Part shown: positions 46,101 through 54,050 of the stretch, in pieces
Layout: every line of letters begins with the position of its first letter
Numbering within the stretch: position 1 is the stretch's first letter
Origin: Xestospongia bergquistia
Taxonomy: Eukaryota > Porifera > Demospongiae > Haplosclerida > Petrosiidae
NCBI GenBank assembly: GCA_963965975.1
Contig: OZ014421.1
Location: 2,469,001-2,533,000 of the forward strand
Direction: 5' to 3'
Length of the DNA: 64,000 nucleotides
The notes under the pieces: model-generated
Databases searched by the model: none
What the model was told of the DNA's origin: nothing
What the model saw: only the letters and a program-made list of their open reading frames with translations
Made by a program: the position numbers and the translations under genes

Positions 46101-47503
46101 TTTGTCTTAATGTAGATACTTGCCCTGTCATTTCTGGAGACAGATCGACTGAACAAATTGGTATGTGTACTTACCAATTATTTAGCTATATTAATTGAGT
46201 TACTTTTATCTTTTACTAACAGTATCTGTGGATGAGTCAGCTAGCCCTCCAAAAATAAGAACTGTTACAAGTGTAAAATTTGGTTAGGGTGACACATGTA
46301 CAGATACGTACATAGTATTTATAATTATGCAAACAGATAACATAATAGTATCTATGAATTTAATTTCTTTTTTTAGAGGCTAATTCAGTAATTATCCCAG
46401 TGAGCTCAAATCTACCAGAGGGACCTCTTAGTAAGTGACATATTGTAATAAGAATTAACTCTAGGATGACATTTTATATATTGTCTATAGATGAATGCCA
46501 CCTTGTTGCCCTATTAAGGTTTGCAAAGGAAATTGAAGACTGGGAAATGTTAGGAGTGTATTTGGGAATTAAAAATGCATTACTTAAGGAAATCAAAAAG
46601 AACAACCATCATCAGTCTGGACCTGCTCGTAAAGACATGTTAGTGACATGGTTAGATGGAGGGGAAGCAACTAGGACAAAATTTATTGAAGCTCTAAAAG
46701 ACATGGGTCACATTCACATTGCTCAAGAAATTGAGTCACAAAATGGTAATAGTAAAAATTTATGTTTGCATTTCTAAACAGTATGGTATATATAAATGAA
46801 TGCTTGGCAATGATTGTAATATAATATAGTATTCTAATGCTCTGTGAACTTTAAATTTTTGAGAAACTGTAGCTGACATTTTTTTTAAGAATGTTGTACT
46901 TATGTCAAGTTGAAGGTGTCAAGTTGAATATCCCAACAAGACACCTTTACTGTTTGCATTATATTTCATTACAGACACTACTGGTACTACACAAGTTGAA
47001 GCTAAAAATATAGATCTAGAAAGGAGTAGTAAAGATCCTGGTAAGATTTATAGACATTCAATCAAAATTATTAATACCATATGTACAATCCATTTTCATA
47101 TATACTCTGTGGATAAAGCTAATTTTTATATCTACTTCTCATTCTATTCTTACTATTTAGTCATGTTTAATATATAAAATAAGTTATGTGACCTGTGTCA
47201 TTGCACATTTTATATATTACTGTAGAGAGTAAACCAGAGAAACTAGACCTCATGCGTCTACTTAATCCAGTTGCATATAACTGGAGACAGCTTGGAGAGG
47301 CCCTTGGTATCAAGTATGGAGATTTAGAGTCTATTTTAAACAATAGATTTCGAGATCCTGATAGACTGTCTGAGGTTCTTCAATTGTGGTTTCATAAGCA
47401 TCCATCTCAGGTGACATGGGAAGCTATAATAACAGCTGTAGAGTTACCTCCAGTCAATAATCCCTCAGTGGCTGAAAATATGCGAAAATTTCTTTCTAGT
47501 TGA
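28138..47503 (+). CDS. Ankyrin-ROC-COR-double death-domain protein (14 exons, 1,176 aa)
   Basis: Exons: 28138-28155, 28508-28600, 29688-29789, 34013-34111, 42188-42286, 42838-42910, 43647-45490, 45612-46056, 46116-46160, 46223-46282, 46377-46430, 46491-46745, 46975-47040, 47226-47503. All borders are AG/GT, phases match, and the sum is 3,531 nt with one terminal TGA. Order of parts: MDRRRL, five ankyrin repeats (one per exon), a ROC GTPase with P-loop GPPCVGKT and DSGGQ, a COR region, then two death domains. By family knowledge, ROC-COR forms a regulated GTPase dimer, death domains recruit adaptors or caspases, and ankyrin repeats bind partners. The likely setting is a cytosolic sensor or signalling scaffold. 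LRR and kinase domains are absent. The 8-kb fifth intron holds transposons. Exon choice was made by eye, so small extra exons cannot be excluded. Confidence 0.85.
29790..34012. other. Intron 3 of the main gene (4.2 kb)
   Basis: AT-rich intron. It holds a relative of the RecQ-carrying TIR element at about 31225-31870. I see no other coding segment. Confidence 0.55.
31225..31870. mobile_element. Degenerate relative of the 19-kb TIR element
   Basis: The left side has AAGAATGCC, TGTTTGTGCATGCGTTTAAT (compare AGAACGCC..., TGTTTGCACATGCGTTTAAT at 19190-19225). The right side has ACACGGGCAGTAGTAACCAT (compare ACGTGTGGAAGCAGTAGTTACCA at 19660-19685). The interior is mostly different, with traces such as GTGGATCACAAACTATCTCT that I cannot assign. 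It is probably another internally rearranged copy in the intron. Confidence 0.4.
34324..34980. mobile_element. MITE with TTAA-bounded ends (piggyBac-like)
   Basis: The ends are TTAACCTCGCTG (34324-34335) and its exact complement CAGCGAGGTTAA (34969-34980). TTAA at both borders is the hallmark target duplication of piggyBac-type elements. The remaining inverted repeat is CCTCGCTG. At 657 bp with no open frame it is non-autonomous. It lies in intron 4 of the main gene. Confidence 0.6.
35061..35484. mobile_element. Short TIR element (424 bp)
   Basis: The left end TGTGACCGGATTTGCAAAAA, GGGACCACTT pairs with the right end, whose complement reads TGTGACCGGATATGCAAAAA, GGGACCACTT. That is 29 of 30 bases. 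The inverted similarity continues more loosely (TCTGTCA...). No coding capacity. The target duplication is not clear (T-rich flanks), so I leave the superfamily open. Confidence 0.75.
35485..37067. other. Rest of intron 4 before the Gypsy element
   Basis: This holds a dispersed repeat at about 36160-36320 that recurs at 54300-54470. A GC-richer patch at 36835-36945 includes GGAAGGCTCCATACGGAGCC, which contains a small hairpin. No gene is recognised. Confidence 0.4.
37068..37265 (-). repeat. Candidate 3' LTR of the Gypsy element
   Basis: Read on the minus strand, the segment after the integrase frame starts TGTACTGTAGTGTAGC and ends near ATAATGTTACA, so it has TG...CA ends. It contains an AATAAA-like signal (TGAATAAACAATA on the plus strand is its mirror position). 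The matching 5' LTR is missing, so the call rests on position and ends only. Confidence 0.3.
37273..40740 (-). mobile_element. Decayed, 5'-truncated Ty3/Gypsy retrotransposon
   Basis: On the minus strand the order is gag end, protease, reverse transcriptase, RNase H, integrase. Gag (40325-40660) has zinc-knuckle cysteines [13 protein letters not shown] and CHIC. Protease (39792-40160) has the active-site motif DTGAA and LLGRNW. RT (39170-39791) has [25 protein letters not shown] and, in another frame, YIDD. RNase H/connection (38528-39171) has [12 protein letters not shown] and [10 protein letters not shown]. Integrase (37500-38258) has [18 protein letters not shown] and SDNRSVF. Many stops and frameshifts separate the parts. 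The integrase core appears internally deleted between DYAGPY and LQLFSTFG, and gag lacks its start. The element is therefore dead. It sits antisense in intron 4 of the main gene and explains most of that intron's extra coding potential. Confidence 0.85.
40741..42187. other. 3' part of intron 4
   Basis: AT-rich. Portions recur downstream of the gene: 41390-41520 matches about 55540-55660, and 41996-42187 matches 53634-53825. No further exon is seen. Confidence 0.5.
43647..45490 (+). other. ROC-COR exon of the main gene
   Basis: This single 1,844-bp exon holds the whole GTPase and most of COR. LRRLF-type basic lead-in [13 protein letters not shown] comes first, then [20 protein letters not shown] (G1), a long Ser/Thr/Glu-rich insert of about 150 residues, [20 protein letters not shown] (G3), and [13 protein letters not shown] in the place of the TKxD motif (G4). 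Here the G4 motif reads CYDK, an unusual but not unheard-of form in ROC domains. COR follows with [24 protein letters not shown] and [18 protein letters not shown]. The insert between G1 and G3 is odd for a small GTPase fold and is likely disordered. Confidence 0.85.
46491..46745 (+). other. First death-domain exon of the main gene
   Basis: The exon encodes a compact six-helix-type death-fold segment: [51 protein letters not shown], then [17 protein letters not shown]. The W..LG..LGI...L..I pattern and the late MLVTWL are typical of death domains. Copies of this exon, truncated, lie at 9009. Confidence 0.7.
47226..47503 (+). other. Second death-domain exon and C-terminus of the main gene
   Basis: The last exon reads [59 protein letters not shown], and ends KFLSS before TGA. 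This is a standard death-domain signature (W..LG..LG....L..I and L...L..W.......TW..L..A). AATAAA lies at 47574-47579 as a likely polyadenylation signal. Confidence 0.8.
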
Positions 47504-47573
47504 ACGTTTTTTTTCATATTAAATTCTTATTATTAATTACCATTTTGTATACAACTATTTTATAATTTAAAAA

Positions 47574-47579
47574 AATAAA
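47574..47579 (+). terminator. Likely polyadenylation signal of the main gene
   Basis: AATAAA sits 71 bases after the stop codon in an A-rich context. Confidence 0.5.
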
Positions 47580-48154
47580 AATGTCCCGTACATTTTCTTT
47601 CTCTAAACAATACCTCACACACTTCTTTGTCATATATGTGTATTGTATGCTGTTGTTTTTCTTGTGAAACAGTATCCTTTGTTAGCTTTTATCATATGCT
47701 GTTCATTTTTGTAAGTGGAATACCACCTTTTTAATTTTGAATATTGAGTAAATCCAAATAATATTGAGGGAAGATGCTGATCCATTATAACATTAATAAA
47801 AGTGATTAACAAATTTATCTATTAGAAGTACACATGTAGAAATGTTCAATATATATAATTTTTCATTTTCAAAAACTAACTATATATATATAGTTATTAA
47901 AATTTTGGAATTTTTAGTATTAATCAAGAAGAAAAAGGTATTGATTACTTTGACACAAAACATAAATCACATATATAAAGATTATATCACATGTTTACTC
48001 ATTTTATTCAAATTGTGTGTTTGTTTAATTTAGTAATAAGTAATAAACCTATGTACATATACATCATATTCTTGATTATTATATAAACATGTCAATAGTT
48101 AATCAAAACATAATATTTGTTAAGAAGTAAAATGTAAGAAAGATCTTAATCATT
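47580..48154. other. Intergenic AT-rich stretch
   Basis: No gene or clear repeat is recognised between the end of the main gene and the minus-strand membrane-protein tail. Confidence 0.45.
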
Positions 48155-48480
48155 TCATACAGCCTTCTATACCTAAGTCAGTTGAAGTCTCCTGTCACTA
48201 TTCTTCATATTGAAAAGCGTCATCATCTATTAATAATGGCATCAAATTATTTTGTAAGCTAAGTCTTCTCTTGCTAACAATTTCTTGATCCTCTTGCAGT
48301 TAGTATACCTTTTATAACACATCATGTACGCACTTTCTGATACAATAAAAATGATTCATTGATAAACAACTTTGATATAACAGGATGATAAAGAACATAA
48401 CAAAGCTGAGAACAATCTTAATTGTTGTTACTAATGATGTGGTAATAGTCTCTGATGAACTGTATGCAAACAATTTTAGC
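48155..48480 (-). pseudogene. C-terminal end of a multi-pass membrane protein (first copy)
   Basis: On the minus strand a hydrophobic segment (about 48430-48375, TIKIVLSFVMFFIILLYQS) precedes a CTGCAAG acceptor. A tail exon follows (about 48206-48295): DQEIVSKRRLSLQNNLMPLL, IDDDAFQYEE, stop. The last 82 bases (48155-48236) recur at 52673-52754 with about four differences, where they are fused to upstream membrane-helix sequence of what is evidently the same family. No further upstream exon was found here because transposon-rich DNA begins at about 48.7 kb. Confidence 0.5.
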
Positions 48481-48774
48481 ATCTTTCTATGACTTTGTTA
48501 GATTATTCTAACTAAATATATTTCTTTGAATAGTAATTTTATAATAATATAATAAAACAAAGTCTAAATTGCTTGAAAAATAGTTGTGAATTAATTAATT
48601 TAGGAACTGTAGACTAATGAAAGTTTCTTAGGTACAAAGGGTAATTTATTTTCTTAATTGGCCTCACCCTCAGGTAATATTTTTTGTGACTTAGTCTCGC
48701 GTAGCCAGCCCCTCCCTCTCGGGAAGGGTCTGGTCAACTGTGAGTATAGCTCTTGTTCAGAGAACTAACGGAAA

Positions 48775-49332
48775 TCCGGTAGTCGATAAGTGGTATTGAG
48801 GGCAAACACCTACTTTAAAATTGCTGACTCAACAGAAGCACAATGCCAGACAGTACAGGCTCCTTTGTTCTGCCCTATGCAAAGTGCCATGAAGTTTACT
48901 GGTATAAAGCAGTATGTCAGGCAGGTTCCTTAAGTGTAACTCCTAGTCTAGTAGCAGCAGCTTGAATTGCAGCTTCTCGATTATCCATGACAGTTTCGAA
49001 GGTTATAACTTATTACAACTCAATTGATGAAAGCATTGGTTATTTGTAAACCTCATGGCGCTTTGCATAGGGCAGAACAAAGGAACCTGCTGAACTCGTT
49101 TACACTAAAAAGTACCGAAAAGCTTTAGAGAACTGCTTGCGTATCTGGCATTGTGCCAGATACGCAAGCAGTTCTCTATGTTTTCTCTATGTTCTCTATG
49201 TTTTCGAGCAGTTTTCAATGCTTTCATCAATTGAGTTGTAATAAGTTATAACCTTCGAAACTGTCATGGGTCAGCAATTTTAAAGTTGGTGTTTGGCCTC
49301 CTCCCTCTTAACACCACTTATCGACTACCGGA
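48775..49332. mobile_element. Nested foldback (MITE-like) element
   Basis: The ends are 20-bp perfect inverted repeats (TCCGGTAGTCGATAAGTGGT at 48775-48794 and its complement at 49313-49332), with looser pairing further in. Inside lies a perfect 54-bp inverted pair (48985-49038 and 49216-49269), another imperfect pair containing TTTGTTCTGCCCTATGCAAA (about 48868 and its complement about 49062), and a hairpin with 24-bp perfect arms and a 3-base loop (49127-49150 and 49154-49177). No coding capacity. The 54-bp arms without mismatch imply recent formation or gene conversion. Confidence 0.8.
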
Positions 49333-49619
49333 CACTAATGAAGTAGCAGCACCTAATGATGTACAAGGTAAAACAGACAATGTCTTGTACAATTCATACA
49401 CTTTGTTTAGTTATGGAACATGATAGCACTCCTTTGGATTGGAGTACAGGTAATATTATTACTCTACCACAAAGGGAAAATGATGAAAGTAAGCTCAATG
49501 AAACAAAATCTTCAGACATACCATAATTATGGTAGATGTTGTTTATGAATCTGCTGACATAGCAGTACAAGAAAATTAGTCAATCTATTACCATAGTTGA
49601 CCATCAATTTCATTGTGAT

Positions 49620-51950
49620 ATTTCAGTTGAGGTTACGCTGGATGACAGAGGTGTAGACAAAAATTGAAAAAGAGAAAATAGATTACTTCTTTGAGACCGG
49701 ATGTGGGTGTGGGTCATATAGGAATGGTCCTTGTAGCAGAGCCTTCTCAGTAGACCACTACGAATCTATTAGGAGTCAATGTCAAGCATTGGATCATTCG
49801 ACACTTAATTTTGTTATTTTTGGACAAATAATGGCTAGCATATCGACATCTACAACAATTCAACATAGAGGACATCAGGTAAAGGACAGAGAAAAAAAAA
49901 ACACAGTTCATGCATCAAGGTGTTAAGGTAGTGTAAGCACAGCTTTCAACAATTGACTAACAGAATATATCTTATAGATTTGTAGGACAACTTTTCTATT
50001 CTTGCATAGCATCAGTAGAAAGAGGTTAGATGCCATCAGGCTAAGTTATCTCAACTACGGATTAAATACAAGAATTCACAGCAATGCTAATCGGCTACCA
50101 CACAATGCATACACAACAGAGGAACTGAAACATACAGTCACATTCATAAAAAACTATGCTGAAACTCATGGTATTTTACTACCAGGGAGAATCCCTGGTT
50201 ATAAAAGGATAGACATACAACTGCTTCCGACTCACATGACAAAAAGAGGAGTATGGAATGATTACATTCGTGCAAATGGACCATTATCAAGACGTATAGC
50301 TGGATACATGAGCTTTATCAAAATATGGAAGAAGATTGCTCCTCACGTTGTCATCACAAAACCGAGATCAGATCTCTGCTGGATATGCCAGAGAAATTTT
50401 GTTGCAATTACTCAGGCTGCTAATTCATCTGAGTCTCACAAACTACAGATAAATATGAATGATAATAACAAAGGTAATAATGATAATTTATACTAGATCA
50501 TTGATTCAGCAAAGGCTCACATTGAGCAAGCAACAATTGAGAGAAATTTCTACAAAGCTGAATGTGCTAAAAGCAAAAATAACATTGAACAAGGGTTCAC
50601 AATTGATGAACTAACTTCCTGTCTGCCTCCTTTTAGAACCTCCATTACTAACTGTACAAAAGACATAACTCTTCATCTAAGTTTTGATTTTGCACAGCAA
50701 ATGCATTATCCAAGCAACCCTTACAACCTGGACCAATTTATTTCCTAACACCAAGGAAGTGTGGGCTATTTGGTATATGCTGTGAGGGAATACCCAGACA
50801 GGTAAATATTAATCATACAATACTTACATAGCAGGCAGTCCTTTTCTAGGTTAACTACTTGATCGATAAATCTTGTGGCACTGGTAAAAGATCGAACACG
50901 GTTGTTAGCTTGTTACATGACTTTCTCACTAACTTTGGGCTCGGAGAGATGCACCAGTCTATGCATGCTGACAACTGTATAGGACAAAACAAGAATAACA
51001 CAGTTATTCAGGTAAAATAATAATTATTAAAATAATCATCATTATTAATATTAAATTTACTTAAAATAGTATCTGTGTTGGAGAGTGATGGTTGGTCTGA
51101 GCAGATCCATTATTCTCTCATTTCTGTTCAGAATCACTGAACCTTTTGACAAAGACCCTTCCTGGCTTCTCAGCAACAAAGTAAAACTGATGATATGGCT
51201 TGATGTTTGGGACCTTTTTGAAATGTCCATCCTGTGTTCCTACAAGTCTTGTTTCGTTAAGTGCTGCTGACTCGTTAATCATTTCAACAATGTCTTGCAG
51301 GCATTCGACATTTGTTTTTTTTTTGTATTTTTGTTTGATTAGTCCAAAACCTGCATCTGGTTGATCTCAGAAAGAGTGATTTATCTTGGAGCCCATCATC
51401 AGCTCAATTACCACGTGTAGTTCATCCAAAGGGATTGTCTGAGGAGAGGCAGTGGTATCTTTTCGAAAAAATCCGACCATTTTGTACTTCTTTGAGATCA
51501 AAGAATCTCACTTCTCCATGCACAACCTACTGCATTAAGACCACAAAATTGCTCTACTAAACAACACACCTCCTCTATACAACAAGATGTTGAAGCTCCT
51601 CTAGACTTACAAAGTAAAGAATCAACATCAGGTAAATCAATAATAACATATTTATGGTATTTTAGATTCCCCTCCAAGAAAGCGATTAAGAATCTGTGGT
51701 AATTGTGGTATTGCTGGCCATAATCGAAGATCCTGTCAAAAGAGCAACTAATTTCATTGCTTCATCATTACTGGACATTTCAACTTATAATATTCCTGTT
51801 AACGGCTCTTTTCAGAAGCACCACTCCCATTCTTTACAATGGTTCTTTTCAGAACCAAAAACAATTTTTAACAGTTCTTTTAAGAACCGCCATTTACAAC
51901 AAAAGATTTCAATTGTTACATTAAAAGTTAAGCAGGAATGAGAAAATGAG
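49620..51950 (+). pseudogene. DUF7869-type transposon protein, decayed
   Basis: Exon-like pieces follow the order of a family I know from sponges and cnidarians. A Cys-rich start (decayed, about 49690-49760) is followed by GQIMAS-type sequence. From about 49990 comes FLHSISRKRLDAIRLSYLNY, RLPHNAYTTEELKHTV, GILLPGRIPGYKRIDIQLLP, SDLCWICQRNFVAITQAAN. After a stop near 50495: TIERNFYKAECAKSK, LSFDFAQQMHYPSNP, a frameshift, GPIYFLTPRKCGLFGICCEG, VNYLIDKSCGTGKRSN, then MHADNCIGQNKNNTVIQ and YLCWRVMVGLSRSIILSFL. The end (about 51668-51745) has a CCHC knuckle CGNCGIAGHNRRSC. The ADNC.GQNKNN segment is the DDE-like core signature of the family. Several stops and shifts kill it. Identity from memory of the family. 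Confidence 0.65.
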
Positions 51951-52149
51951 TATTCTGGTAGAGTGTGTAAATGCAACTTTTAAAAAGTAACATTTAGAAC
52001 TATTGACATATCACCAACAATACACAACAATCTACCAAAATGATAATAGTTATAATACTTTGACTTCAAAGTCAATAATAAGATTAACAAACAATAAGGC
52101 AGAAACAGTTTTTATTGTACACTATCCAACATTTTCATTTACATGAGTT

Positions 52150-52440
52150 CTGTCACTTAGAACTAATATAAATTATCTAATAAAGTCTAACCTTTAACTA
52201 ATAAAATGTTGACACATCTCGAGATTCTTTGACTCCAATCTAAATTCATCATGAGAAGGTAGTGCAGCACCTATTGGATAGTGACAGAATAGTGTACTAA
52301 TCTATCAAATACTTCACTTACTATAATCAGACATAGTTTAGCCTTCTTCGTAGTAAAGAAGTCAAATGAGAGCATTGCATTCATCTTCCTGGTTATTTAG
52401 CCACCATGAGGTCTGGTGGTTTATCATGTGACATTATTCA
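52150..52440. repeat. Dispersed repeat shared with 60779-61020
   Basis: Both places read GTCACTT..., then TCTAACCTTTAACTAATAA, GTGTAGCACCTAT or GTGCAGCACCTAT, TAGCCTTC, and TCACGTGACAT or TCATGTGACAT in the same order. Both lie just downstream of DUF7869-type remnants, so this may be that element's terminal region. A short minus-strand first-exon-like string with a GTGAGT donor is visible in the 60.9-kb copy. Confidence 0.45.
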
Positions 52441-52672
52441 ATACGGAGTAACATTACAGAAACATTTAAAAATAGCTAAAAATGCATTTTTTCTCAATAA
52501 AATGATTTACAAACGAAGCGTGTTCCTCCTCGCGTATCTTGGAAACGGAACGTGTGATTCCAAAAAGACAAAAAACATTTTGTAGCCAAAAACAAACTTA
52601 ACCATGTCGCATGACTATCTCAAATTCTTCAAATTGCGCGTTAGGTACCATTTTCGTATTTACGGTCACTAA

Positions 52673-53200
52673 TCATACAGCCTTCTATACCTAAGTCAGT
52701 TGAAGTCTCCTGTTACTATTCTTCATATTGAAAAGCGTCATCGTCTACTAATAAGAATATAACTATTAACCATAAACCAAATTAGTATCATAAATTGTCT
52801 TTGTAATGTCCATGAATAGTATTAATAAAAGGATGAAAATATTTGGCAATAAATGGACTTCTTAACATTTTAATTTCATACAATCCAATAAATGTAAAAG
52901 GTACAATGAACAGAGATAGAACTGGAATATTAACACATAATAAAACAATGTGGTAAGGAATTTGACCATAAATGACACTGCAATCATTAAACCAAACAAA
53001 TAACTTACCAGAACTCTTAGTACAATTAAAATGGATATGCACTGGAGTGAGGCACACAATGATATGGAGAAAAGATCTGAGTAGTAGATGTACATCAGTG
53101 TTACAAGTACTTGTACAGAGGCCCCAACAATGAGGCTAGCAATCATGATTGAACATTAACTTAAGATTATAATGACAGCAACCATCATGCAAAACTAAAA
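52673..53200 (-). pseudogene. Multi-pass membrane-protein fragment fused to its own C-terminal tail
   Basis: On the minus strand several hydrophobic segments occur (SLIVGASVQVLVTLMYIYY; YHIVLLCVNIPVLSLFIVPF). They are followed by SPFIAKYFHPFINTIHGHYK, DNL, stop, Y, stop, FGLWLIVIF, then directly LLVDDDAFQYEE and a stop. From memory, sponge and cnidarian multi-pass proteins carry F.P..D..HGPYKD..R.WFG.RL at this place. So two codons became stops, and all sequence between WFGLWL and the tail was deleted. The tail matches the separate copy at 48155-48236. More fragments may lie at 53244-53574 (hydrophobic frames split by a GT donor at about 53491). Confidence 0.5.
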
Positions 53201-53633
53201 TGGGAGAAAGTATATTAAATCAGTTTTTACTAGCTTGCTAAGATCATTTGTCATACATAATGGCATATTCCATTGACATTTGATGGAAGGAAGACATACA
53301 CCATATACTGAAATGAATGTTTAATATGCCCACTTCAGTAGATTGTGTGGCTATCAAATACTTAACCAAAATATATATTTCTGCCAACAACATTTCCCTG
53401 TTCACAGTAGTAAGCAATGATACAAACTTTGCTATTGTGGAGAGTACAAGAGCAGATGATGGGAAATAGTGTGATACTATAAGGATTGTAACAAATACCT
53501 TTGCCACTAAGAAATAAGGATAATATCTTCAGAGTAACATTTCGACTTTCTACACGTTTAAAATAAAGTTGCACAAGTTTAACGAGGATATGGAAGTCAT
53601 GTGATCTTCAACTATATAATAACATTCATAGTT

Positions 53634-54050
53634 GTCTACAATAGTAGCTATATATACATGAACATAGCTTTAGAATAATTGTATCATCTTCATGACATCA
53701 AATGGTGGATGTTTACATGAAATCATTAAAATAATGAATGTATTATGTGTTACTAGTACATTGAGTTGAAATTTACCGTATAGTGTACATTGTGTATGTA
53801 TTGGTTCCTTGTTTTATTACTACAGTATGGCCGGACTGCATTACATTGTGCAGCCATGTCTAATAATCCAGAGATCATCAAAATATTAATTCCTAATGAT
53901 GCTGACATTACTGCTGTAAATAAGGTATGAAAGATTATTGTATGTCAAGTAGTCAAGGATCATAGATAATATGGTAACTATGATATTAATAGGGTATTAT
54001 AGATCAATGAAAATACTGTTTTGTCCTTTTATTATTATTTGTTAACTGTG
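53634..54050 (+). pseudogene. Duplicate of main-gene intron 4 end, ankyrin exon and intron 5 start
   Basis: The segment is a diverged copy of 41996-42420. Its exon, 53826-53924, is 99 bp with intact AG and GT borders and an open frame, [32 protein letters not shown]. The source exon at 42188 reads [32 protein letters not shown]. No other exon of a second gene is seen around it, so it is an orphan exon, probably not expressed on its own. Confidence 0.7.
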
